Positions 1-10,400 of a stretch of DNA of 64,000 nucleotides are shown piece by piece. A program made the position numbers and the translations under genes. The stretch comes from Struthidea cinerea (taxonomy: Eukaryota; Chordata; Aves; Passeriformes; Corcoracidae). Each line of letters opens with the position of its first letter. Position 1 is the stretch's first letter. The notes below the pieces were generated by a model. The model was given only the letters and a program-made list of their open reading frames with translations. It ran no database searches and was not told the DNA's origin. The stretch is from positions 98,542 through 162,541 of the forward strand of contig VZTI01004546.1 of NCBI GenBank assembly GCA_013397865.1, written 5' to 3'.

Positions 1-45
1 AAGTACATAAGCCTCCAAAAAACTTTTTATAACTGAAGTATTTCA

Positions 46-51
46 AATAAA
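46..51 (+). terminator. Candidate poly(A) signal of an upstream gene
   Basis: An AATAAA hexamer is followed by a T-run and then a TG-rich stretch (about 85-95), the usual order of poly(A) signal and downstream element. It could be the 3' end of a + strand gene left of the window, ADIPOR1 by human synteny. No coding sequence supports this and the hexamer occurs by chance in AT-rich DNA. Confidence 0.25.
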
Positions 52-1534
52 ATCTTTTTTTTCATCAATCAGAATTGTTTGTAATGGTCCTGCCTGCACT
101 CAGGCTAAAGCTCTCCTTGCTATCTCATGGGCACATCTGGTTTGTGTCTCCAGAGTTCTTGCACACCTCCACTCCTTGAACACCACAGTGCAGTGCCTGA
201 GTCACACTGGCTTTGTGAGTTCCTGAAGGTATGAAGGCAAACAGGGCTGGCCTGGCTTTGTCCTCTCTGGCTTGGATGCACCCTCAGTTCTTCCAAAATC
301 CATCTATCAGTTTCCTGAAATCCTTGTTCCTGCCTATGACACACTTATGCTCATCCAAGCCATATCAACCATTTTCCCAAGCACACAGTTGTGGAAGAAC
401 AGTCCTTCCCAGGTTACTCTGCTGGGCAATGACAGCTCCGAGGACTGCTATCCCTGTGAGCTACCGACAGCAAGGGAGGGGCAGAAGGGATTCCAACTAT
501 GATCCACAAAAATAGTAAATGCAAAACATCTCAAACTGAGGATCTGGGCTCTGCACTGCTGTTCCCAAGTGAAAGGCCCTGACTTGCCTAAGAGAAAGAG
601 TGAGTACATCTGGGAGAAAGAGGGCTGGAGTACAGCCGGAGCAGCTGGGCTTCCTGGGGATCTCATCTCAGTGTTCTTAACCTACAGGACCTGCAGACAC
701 AGACTCTGTGTATTCACTCATATTTGCAGAAAACCAGGTTTGCTTGGCAGCGTGACAGCAGCTTCCCCAGCCTGGCTTGTGCCAGAGACACTGAACCAGG
801 ACACACTGCAGCCTTGGAGAGCCAAGCCAGCACAGCTGCTGGGAACTGTGTCCCCGATGTTCCAGCACAGGGCTGGGAGAACACCTGAGTCACCAGGAGT
901 GCCATGTTTGGGTCAGACCACTCTGCAGGAAGTCCTGGGGGCACAAGAGCTGGCCTGACCAGCTCTGCTGCAGGTGAGATGCAGTACCACCTACCCCAAA
1001 AGTCATGGAACACAGACCTCAAAAGTCATTCTGCTACATCCCAACTGCCTCTTCAAATAAGCCACAGCACAGGTGGCTCCTCCACTCACTGGGCTGGCCC
1101 TGTTCCAGCGGCAGGAGGTCTCTAAGTCCAAGCCAGTCTGAAGGAGAAACCCAAAAGGAAGCTACAGATAAAGTTCTCCCAAGTTTCTCCCTTGCACCAT
1201 ACCAGCTGGGACCTTTTTATGCAATCCCAGAGGACTCTCCAAGGACCAGACAAGTCCTATCAAGGCAAATCAAGGAACTCAGCTATGTGGACATTAACAC
1301 AGACCCAAAGCACAACTTAAATCAGAGGCCTAGAGAGCTGGTCCCACGCCACTCAGAGCAGAGCCAACATCAACATCACACCAGGTTGCTCAGAGCCTTG
1401 TCCCGGTACGTGTAAGTGTCTTTGGGGCACGGTGTGTTTGTATGGAGTGTTCTAGACAGCATCACCACTCTGGGACTGAAACACATTCCCACACATGGGA
1501 CGACATGTTCATTTTCAAAGGCCCTGCTTTACTT

Positions 1535-1587
1535 ATTTGCTTATTCTGAAATATTTGCTTATTCTGAATATTTGCTTATTCTGAAAG
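1535..1587. repeat. Short tandem repeat, three copies of a 17-18 bp unit
   Basis: Three near-identical copies of the unit ATTTGCTTATTCTGAAT lie head to tail at 1535-1552, 1553-1569 and 1570-1587. The differences are one or two bases at the unit ends. Confidence 0.85.
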
Positions 1588-1919
1588 AACATTGCTGCAG
1601 TGAATTTATTTGTACATTATTTCTGAGCCCTATGATGCACCTTGCTCTTGCTTACACAAATTTGATAGTTTTAACTTCTCTATTTTAATTCCTTCTTCCT
1701 ATTTTAAAAATACTTATCTAAAAGGATAAAAAAATATATGAAGAACATTAATGTAGCGAGCAATGCAATATATGTCACCATTCAAATAAGAACATGTACC
1801 TAATTCACAAATATACAGTAAATTGTGTTGTGCTTTTCATCCTTTGAGATATAAAATTTAATATCAATATGCAATTTTTACTGTGGCTGCTTTAATTTTC
1901 CCCAGATTTTTTTTCTCAA

Positions 1920-2415
1920 AAAAAATCATAGAATTATAGCTAAAACGCCTGAGCTGGAAAGGACCCACAAGGAGCATCAAGTCCAACCCCTGGCCCTGTA
2001 CAGGACACCCCAACAATCCCACCCTGTCCCTGAGAGTGTTGTCCAAATCCTCCTGGAGCTCTGGCAGCCTCGGGGCCGTGCCCATTCCCTGGGGAGCCTG
2101 GGCAGTGCCCAGCACCTTCTGGGGAAAGAACCTTTTTCTAAAATCCAACCTAACCCACCCCTGGCACAGCTCCAGCCATTCCCTCAGGTCCTGTCACTGT
2201 CACAGAGAGCAGAGATCAGAGCTGCCCCTCGTGAGGAGCTGCAGCCCCCAGTGGGGTCTGACCTCGGGCTCCTTCAGGCTGAACAGACCAAGTGCCCTCA
2301 GCTGCTCCTCGTGTGGCCCGTCCAGACCCTTCCCTATTCCTTTTTGGAATAGGGATAGCACACCCTATTGCGGTGCCCGAAACTGCCCCCCAGACTTGAG
2401 GTGAGGCTGCACCCA
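1920..2415 (-). mobile_element. CR1 LINE, 5'-truncated 3' end
   Basis: Read on the + strand this opens with the CR1 3' terminus in reverse (ATCATAGAATTATAG), followed by the family pattern of a GGAAAGGACC block, a CATCAAGTCCAACCC block, a TCCTGTCACTG block and a TCAGCTGCTCCTC block. That is a minus-strand CR1 tail. Only the 3' part survives, as is usual for avian CR1. Short open frames inside it are not genes. Confidence 0.85.
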
Positions 2416-3449
2416 TACAGGTGGTGGGGGAGCCAGCGGTTGTTCCAAACAGGCCTTTGATGCTCCCAGGGATCTCATCTGTAGCCTTGGAAAATCAGCA
2501 CCAGGTGGATACAGAGGCTGACTGAGCATGTCTGTTGGGAAATGAGGAGCACAGGGAGGACAGCTCTGGGCAGGCATATGCTGACTCTTTCCTCCGTTCC
2601 TCCAGGCTGTATCTCTCACGCACTGAGAGTCTGCTTTGACACTCTGGTCACACATCCCTCCTGACTTCAAACTCCCAGAGGACCAGATGATGATGCAGTC
2701 TGACACACATACTGGTACCTGCCTCCAGCACAATAATTTCTGCTTGAGTTGGGTGTAGAGAACGAGGCGCTGACGACTAAAAATCCCCCGTGGCAGAGCA
2801 TCTGCCAGCTCTGAAGGCAGAGACAAACTGCCCTCCTTGCTGAACACTGAATTCCCATCTCCAGCTGCTGGATCTTGCCAGTCATTTGCTTGTTTAGCAT
2901 GGCTGAGGTCAAACGATTCCTCCAAACTCTCATTCCATGTACAGCCTCCAAACAGACTGACCCTGGTTCTCGAAGGAGGAAGTTTATGAATTAATGATCA
3001 ACCTCCAGGCCAGGATAATATCTCAACCTTGATGTACAGATTTCCTAAGTCATAATCTGTTCTACATTTAGCTGGGAATTTATCTCAGGTTGCTGACAAC
3101 GACTCTATACCTGACTGTATGTATGGATTCAGGTTTTAAAATTCATCCCCAGGCAGGATTGAAAGCAATCTCGAGGGCAGGGGGGAGCGGAGGCGGCTCA
3201 GGGCTGTCAGCTGGAGGCGATCTGCCGGAGATGTTGAGTTGTGTGTGTGGGAAGAGCTCAAAAATAGCATTCATTTAAAAATCCTGGGATTCTAAAGCAG
3301 TCTCCTGGCTCCCAGCTCGGCTCCCGCAGCCCCGGCAGAGCCAGTTCAGGGGTTCTCCCGGCAGGAGCCGCCCCAGGGCAGAGGAGGCAGCTCACGGCCC
3401 TGCCCGGCGCTCCGTGAGGGCTCTGCCTGCCGGAGCACTGCAGCAGGGA
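2416..3449. other. Intergenic spacer, nothing recognised
   Basis: Unique-looking sequence between two CR1 copies, becoming GC-richer after about 3170. The minus-strand open frames in 2365-2951 overlap one another in different frames, have no splice or homology support, and partly run into CR1. Confidence 0.5.
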
Positions 3450-3855
3450 ACCGGCAATCATGGAACCACAGGGTCATTACGGTCGAAAAAGCCCTCTAAG
3501 ATCATCGAGTCCAACCATTCCCCCAGCACTGCCGGGTTCACCACTAACCCACGTCCCCTGCTGCCACATCCACGCATATTTTGAACACTTCGAGGGATGG
3601 TGACTCCACCACTGCCCTGGGTGGCTGTGCCAGGGCCTGACCACCCCTTCAGGGAAGAAATTTTCCCCAATATCCAACCTGAACCTCCTCTGGAACAACT
3701 TGATGCCGTTTCCTCTTGTCCTGTCCCTGTTCCCTGGGGAACTGTCAGGGAGTTGTGCAGAGCCCCAAGGTCCCCCCCGATCCCCCTTTTCTCCAGGCTG
3801 AGCCCCTTTCCCAGCTCCCTCAGCCGCTCCCGGTGCTCCAGACCCTTCCCAGCCC
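3450..3855 (-). mobile_element. CR1 LINE abutting the KLHL12 CpG island
   Basis: A minus-strand CR1 3' end. On the + strand it shows the block ATCATCGAGTCCAACC, then a GAACACTTCGAGGGATGG-like block, a GAAGAAATTTTCCCC block and the CTTTTCTCCAGGCTGAG block. It ends where the GC-rich island begins. It is the same subfamily as the opposite-strand copy at 29085-29731: translating both gives almost the same spurious peptide across about 60 codons. Confidence 0.85.
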
Positions 3856-4207
3856 CTCAGGGTCCCGCGGGGGCCGCTGGGGGGCGCTGTGGGGCCCGCC
3901 CCGGGCTCGTTGCTCGGCAACCGCCCGGCACCCAGGGGCGGGGCGCTCTGCGCGCGGCGCGGCGCGATGACGGAAGCAGAGCGCGCGGCGCGGGGAGAGG
4001 GAAGGGCGGGGGGAGGCGAGGTGTGCGGGCCNNNNNNNNNNNNNNNNNNNNNNNNNNNNNNNNNNNNNNNNNNNNNNNNNNNNNNNNNNNNNNNNNNNNN
4101 NNNNNNNNNNNNNNNNNNNNNNNNNNNNNNNNNNGGGCGGCGCGGCGGCAGCGCCCCCTGTCGGCGGCGGGCGCCGTGCCATGTGGCCGTGCTGGCTGTG
4201 CCCGCAG
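3856..4207 (+). promoter_or_regulatory. KLHL12: KLHL12 CpG-island promoter, partly unsequenced
   Basis: A very GC- and CpG-rich block immediately upstream of the KLHL12 start codon, interrupted by an assembly gap at 4032-4134. Visible sites are GGGGCGGGGC-type GC boxes near 3940, a perfect 5-bp inverted repeat GTTGCTCGGCAAC (3909-3921) that fits an RFX X-box, and ATGACGGAAGC (3967-3977), which joins a CRE-like half site to an ETS core. There is no TATA box. A pyrimidine-poor CAG at 4205-4207 could be the acceptor of an upstream non-coding exon hidden in or before the gap. Confidence 0.6.
4032..4134. other. Assembly gap (103 N)
   Basis: A run of N inside the KLHL12 CpG island. The transcription start and any first non-coding exon may be hidden here. 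Confidence 0.99.
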
Positions 4208-4219
4208 GTGCCGCGCGCC

Positions 4220-4405
4220 ATGGCCCCCCCCAAGGACATCATGACCAACTCCCACGCCAAGTCCATCCTCAACGCCATGAACGCCCTGCGTAAGAGCAAC
4301 ACGCTCTGCGACGTCACCCTCCGCGTGGAGCACAAGGACTTCCCGGCCCACCGCATCGTCCTGGCCGCCTGCAGCGACTACTTCTGCGCCATGTTCACCA
4401 GCGAG
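4220..4405 (+). CDS. KLHL12: KLHL12 coding exon 1 (residues 1-62, BTB start)
   Basis: 186 nt, 62 whole codons, ending at GAG before the donor GTCGGT, which is weak. It carries the N-terminus MAPPKDIMTN and the first half of the BTB domain, with the family pattern of a CDVTL strand followed by FPAHR and the LAACSDYF helix. Intron 1 is the longest, 7,102 nt. Confidence 0.95.
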
Positions 4406-7400
4406 GTCGGTGCTGCCGCCGGCCCTGGGTGCTCCGTGGGTGGAGGAGGCAGGGCCGCCCAGTGCCTGGGCTGCTCTCTCTTGAGCTGCTCAGCAGCTGG
4501 GCCGGGATCCCCCCGTGAGGGCCCAGGATCCCCTTGTGATCCTGGAGTCCACTGCATACTCCCCGTGGTTGCTCAGGATGTCCCCGTTGTGGTTCTTGGT
4601 CCCTTCATGGTGGCTCTGGGTTCCTCAGGAACCCCCTATGGTGGCCCTGGATTTATCCATGGTGGTCCTTGGTGTCTCTGGATTTCCCCACGGTGGCCCT
4701 CGATTTCTCTATGGGCTCCAGGTCCCCCCATGGTGGTCCTGGGTCTCTCTGAGTCCCCCCATGCTGGCCCTGGAGCCCTCTGGATTCTGTCCTGGTGGCC
4801 CTGGAGCCCTTCGAGGTGATTCTGTATCTTCTTATACTGGCCCCAGAGCCCTTTATCGTGCCCTGTTGGGGAGTTAGAGGTTGTGGCAGGGACTGTGGTC
4901 TTGATTCATGGTCTGCTGCAACCACCCTGTTCCCAGAGAGCTGCCAGGCTGAGCTGCCAAACCAGAGAGTTCTGATACATTTACTTATTTTTCTAGCGGT
5001 GATTGTGGTTTCTGTGGTTCTGGGCATCTTTCCTGCCCTGGTGCCGAGCTGTGGGAGCCGTGCTGGGGAGTCTGGGCAGCCCTTTCTGTGCGATGGAGGG
5101 TGTCTGATGCGTGCTCAGGGCTCCCCTTGGCACTGGCTGAGAGCTGGTGGGTGCTGCGTTGTGCTGGTCTGCTGCCATGGGGGTGTCACTGGGGCTGGGG
5201 TGGCTCTGAGCCCCAGGTGCTGCACTCAGCACATCTCACCTGTGAGCACCTTGGCGCTCAGCCCTGACTGTGAGACTTGCAGTACCTGTGTGCTGTTTCC
5301 CTGAGTCACTGACAGGCACTGTTTGAGCTAGAACTGGCACTCGCTGTTAAACGTCAGATGCTTTGCCTGGCTTTGTCTTTTACAAGTTTGAGTTAATCTT
5401 TGCAGCTTTTTCTTACGGAAGATGCTTTCGTTATCCTACCACCTTCCCCATTAGCAGGGAGAAACATTATTAAGTAGCTCACAGGTCCTAAAGCCCTCCC
5501 TGCTAGCCCAAGAGTCATTGCAGCAGAGTATGATTTTGTTCTTTGTTTTACCCAGGCATGAAGGCTGTGGCAGAGCTCTCTGTGTGCCCACTGCTCTCAG
5601 TGCTGTTGGGGCAGCAGGTGTCTCAGTTTTTACAGTCCTGTGCAAAGAAACCAAAACAAGGAATGTGTGGCCTGACCACAGACCAATATATTTTTTTGTC
5701 CATATCTTCATGAAATTTGGCAATTCATCAGGTTTATGCTGTTTCTCTGCATAAAGGAAATGTAATTAAATGAAGAAAATGCACAAAGCAAATTCAGTCC
5801 CTGGAGGCTGAAGTTTTCTGTTCTCCAGGTGCTCACCAGTACAGCAGAGTGTCTCTGCTTCTCTGGGTTTGCCTCCACGTTCCTGTCAGTGCTTTTGACT
5901 TCTGGACTTTGTCTAGGCAGTGTGCAGAGATCCAATCATTCCGTGTGCTCCAGAACGTTCTTTGTGGCTGCTAACAAAGGCTGGGGGTTGGTGTGCTTTG
6001 GGTCTGAGCTGAGATGTCTGTCCTTGCTTCGTTACACTCGTGTTAACTGTAACATCATAGTGACCTTCATTCAGACGTGTAAATCTTCCAAGGAAATTAA
6101 ATTCTCCCTGGGAAAACGCCTGTGCCCAGCGGGCAGAACTACTTGCTCTCTCACACTCCCACACTGCCTCTGCTTTAAGGGATTTGCTTCTTTTGCTTAG
6201 TCTTTCTTCCAAACTTGCTTCTTTGTTATGGAAACCCTAAGTGACCAACCTGCCAAGGGGCACACAATTACGGAGTGTTTGTGGGACAGCTTCCTTCCAG
6301 GAAGGGGCAGCTTGGTAAGCCTCAGAGTGGACCTGCTTCCTGTGTGTGTCAGCGACAAGTGTGTCGGGGCCTGTGATGGGACGGTGCTTGGACATTCTCC
6401 AGGCTCTTGTGGGTGCAGGGTTTGGCCAGGCTGGGACTCCAGGGAGCTCAGAGTGTGTGTGGTGTCGTGGACTGACAGGCCCTGCCAGGGCTTCCTCCGC
6501 GCTCCATCGCTTGCCTCCTGCAAGTCTGGGGGCTGCTTGGCTGCTCTGATATGCCAGACTGCGCTGCCCAAGGCTTTGTTCAGAACTGATCCTGGGGTTC
6601 TGCCATGGCATTCCTGGTCTTCTATCCTGGGGTTATGCCGCAGTATTCCTGGTGTCACATCTGTGCATGGCCAGTACAACACTGAGAACTGTCAGCAGAT
6701 ACTGTTGTCGTAAAGAACTGCCTTTGCCTCTCTGTGTCTCAAGTTTCCTTCCTTCTCTCGCTTCTGACTTTAACATTTTGAAAAGTTCTCGGTCTAGCTT
6801 AGTATTAATTTCTTCCCATTTTCTGTTCCCGTTTTACAGAATGAGAAGAAGCCACTGATCACCTGATGAACCCCAGGCTTTTTACAACACTTTCCTTTGT
6901 CCCTGTGCTGAGCAGTGTGGGAGAACTGAAACATCATCAGTTTTACCTACAGGGTTGTTCCTTGTAGTGAAAATTGCAGAGCAATTTTATCTCCCCTGGA
7001 TCTTGGTTGTGCACTGGTATTTGTCTCTGTTTGGCCAAGTTAACGTAACTTGGGATCTTTTAGGAGCTGATCATTGGCTCCGCCTCAGAATGAAACTACT
7101 CTGTCTTCTTTTGGAGGCTGTGTTCTGGAAACTGAAGGGTTCTTTTCCCCCAGCATGGAGAAATATTCTGAAAGTAAGCAGCTGGTGTTTCCAGGTTTTT
7201 ACATGGTCAACTTCACTGTGCTGTAATTGCCCTCCAGAGTACAGTGAGCCACACATTAGCACTGTTATGCCAGCATGTCTCTTCCCCTGTGAGAAGAAAT
7301 TGGGGTTTATTCCAGTGTACTTTTGTGTATCTGCATTAGTAAAGACAAAAACAAGAAGTAGCCTTGGGTAAGAAAGGGGTTGCAAAACTGCAGGGTGAGT

Positions 7401-10400
7401 TGCATGATTGTCATGGTTTAGCCCCAGGCAGCAGCCAAGCCCCTCACAGCCGTGTGCTTGCTCCCCCACCAGCAGGATCAGGGAGGGAGTCAGAAGGGTA
7501 AAAGCCATAAAATTTGTGGGTTGGGATAAAGACAGTTTAATATGGAAAGCAAAAGCCACACATGCAAACAAAGCAAGCCCAGGAATTCACTCCCTGTTTC
7601 CCATGGGCAGGCAGATGTTCAGCCATCCTGGAGAGCAGGGTTCCGTGACATGTAACAGTGACTTGGGAAGACAAACACCATCACTCCAAACATCCCTCCC
7701 CCTTCTTCCTTCTGCCCCCCACTTTATATCCTGAACATTGTATCATATGGTCTGAAATATGCCTTTGATCACTTTGGGTCATGTGTCCCAGCTATGTCTC
7801 CTCCCAAGTTCCCATGCACCCCCAGCCCCCTCACCAGCCTGGCAGTATGAAAAGCAGAAAAGGCCTTGGCTCTGTGTGACCGCTGCTCAGCAATAACAAA
7901 AACATGTCCATTATTGTCCCTACATTCAGCACAAATCCAAAACACAGCCCCATGCCAGCCACTGGGAAGGAAATTAACTCTACCCCAGCCAAACCCAGCA
8001 CAATGATTTATGGATGGAATGGAAGAAGCAACATTGTGTTTCACAAAAGAGCTGTAAGCTGCAGCCCCTGCCTTAAGGCTTTCAGCAGCTTGGGCATCTT
8101 GAGGTAAAACTCCTGAGGCCTCAAAGTGACTCTCTTTAGTTGTTTTCCTGGATGCTGCAGTTGCTTTTGGGGTCTCTACTGCTGCACACTTTTTATGATG
8201 TTAGAAATGTGCTTGTGTGAGGGAGTATAAATCCCTGGCTACTACACTCCCTTCAGGGAGAGTGAGCAGAGCTCTGATACTAAACAACAAAGTGAGAAAC
8301 CGATCTGAAATTCTGACAGCAGAGATGCGGAGATGTGTCTGGTGCCACCGAACAACTTCAAAAGGAAACGCTGAACACCTTGGAGAGGAAAGCTGCCTGG
8401 CCTTTGTCTTGGTTAGCGTTGTATGATCATCATTTTGCATTCTGAGTCCAAATGTGTGGCTGTATGGATGAACGAGGGACTGTCTGTGTCCCAACAGCCC
8501 AGCACTGAGCACTGCAGGCAGTTCTCCAATGCTGCACACACAGGCTGGAGCTCAGCTCAGAGTCCTCATGAGTCTGAAAGGCTGAGAGAATTGGGATTGT
8601 TGAGTCTGGAGAAGGCTCTGGGGTGACCTAATTGTGGCCTTTCAGTACATGAAGGGAACCAACAAGAAAGATGGAGAGAGACTTTTCACTGGAGTTACAG
8701 GAGTGTCTTGGGGTGACTTTATGATGTGTATCCCCTATACAATTACTACAATTATAATATAAATTTTTACTATTATTCTACTTAACTTATGACTTAATAC
8801 TTGCTTTGCTTATTATTTCTCTTAATTAATCTTTATCTCACACAGCTTTCATCAATTTTTGCCTGCATTCTCCACCAATTTGTAGCGGGTTTAGTTGGAT
8901 CCCGGGCGGAAACACCAATTAAGTGTAGTGGGGAATGGCTTCAAACTGACAGAGAGGGTTCATGGAAGGTCCCTTCCAACCAAGACCATTCCATGATTCT
9001 GTGTTCAGAATCAAGTTGTCTCCACACTGAGATCCTTCTTTAACGTATGATGTAAGGATCCCGATTCTGCATCACATACATTAGGTGAAGTTACGTGAAA
9101 TCCTTCCTGCCTTCCTTCCTGGCATCCTTAGCATGTGAGTAAACTGAGAAAAATAACAACCAAGTAGTGGAGTGTAGCAGAAATACAAGGGAAGCAGGAA
9201 GTAATCATCTCTGTGGTATTAGTGTTGTCCCCACGGTTTGTGTTGTGGTCAGCAGCATAAAGAGAGTATGTGCATGGCTGATTATTGAATATTGATCATG
9301 GGTCAGGAGCTTCTTTACCAGCTCCAGGCTGATGTGTGAAGAACTGATGCTTACAGCTACCAGGAGGTCAATAGAAGTTTGTAACATCTTTGACCCTAAA
9401 TATGTGCGGTCTGTGTCTCCATTTGCTTATTGGAATCATCTGAAGATCTTGTCTGATCAGTTCTGACCTTTGGTGAGATCCGTGTCCTGTGTTTGTGGTA
9501 CAAACAGCTTAGTCTTGTTTCAGGAATGTTTTGTCTGGCCCAAGGCAGGAACTGGTTTTAGCTTCTGAATGCAATGCCTGGCCTGTCGCACAGCAGGTCA
9601 GACAAGGTAATTTGCTGTTCCTTCCCGACTTTGGAAGCCATAAAGTTTGTTCACTGAGTCAACAGATTTGAAAGGCCTCTTCCCTCAAATTCCTTCGAGG
9701 TTCACCATTACCTCCTGTGCTTCTCTACTGCAAGTGTATCTCTGCATCAGACGTGGCTCAGTCCCAGCAGACATCTCTGCTGTGTCATGGAGTGCCTCTG
9801 CAGAAGTAGCTTCCACTGCTCTTATTTTCCCTACTTCTGTATCACCTCCTTTTTCCCCAGCTGTGGCAGATTCGAAGCTCAGTGATGGTGCTTTGGCCAT
9901 GCTTTCTGCTCCCTGAGCCTCTGCCCAACTGGCTGTACCAACTTCGGGTACATTCTTGGCAAGAGAAGCCACAGGCTTTTGTCTGCATTGATCTTGCACT
10001 GGTGCTGACTGCTCCAGAAGTCAGGGGCTGGTTTTGCAGCGTGCCACAGGGGGATCATTATCTCCTGAGGTGCAGCCATGCTGCTGAGCTGGCAGCAATG
10101 TGTAGGGTGTGATTAGTGAGCCCACCAGCCAGTCCATTGGTCAGGAACCATCGGATGCTCTGCCAGCAGCTCTGTGCTGGGGGCACTGAACCACTAAGCT
10201 GATGCTTTGTGAAATTAATCTGTTTTGTACAAATTTGATGGATTCACAGAATTTGCTGTTCCCAAAGATTGACCATTGAGAGGATAATGTTCCTTGGGAA
10301 AAATAATTATTCCAAAATTAATCATAGAGGTGATAAAATAGTCAGGGGACAAAGTCTGGATTGTGTAAGTGCCATCACTGCACAAACTGTCATTTAACTT

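Larger units (their letters stand above)
1..1919. other. Intergenic region upstream of KLHL12, no gene recognised
   Basis: I see no open frame with protein-like composition and no splice-bounded exon. The first 100 bases are AT-rich and hold a polyadenylation-type hexamer (separate entry). From about 1680 to 1920 the sequence is AT-rich with no other structure, ending at a CR1 copy. In human the gene upstream of KLHL12 on the same strand is ADIPOR1, so its 3' end could lie to the left, but no coding sequence is visible here. Confidence 0.5.

Noticed and set aside
3477..3920. Minus-strand frames of 70-147 codons near the KLHL12 promoter
   Set aside because: They are translations of a CR1 tail. 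Near-identical peptides appear from the CR1 copy at 29401-29894.
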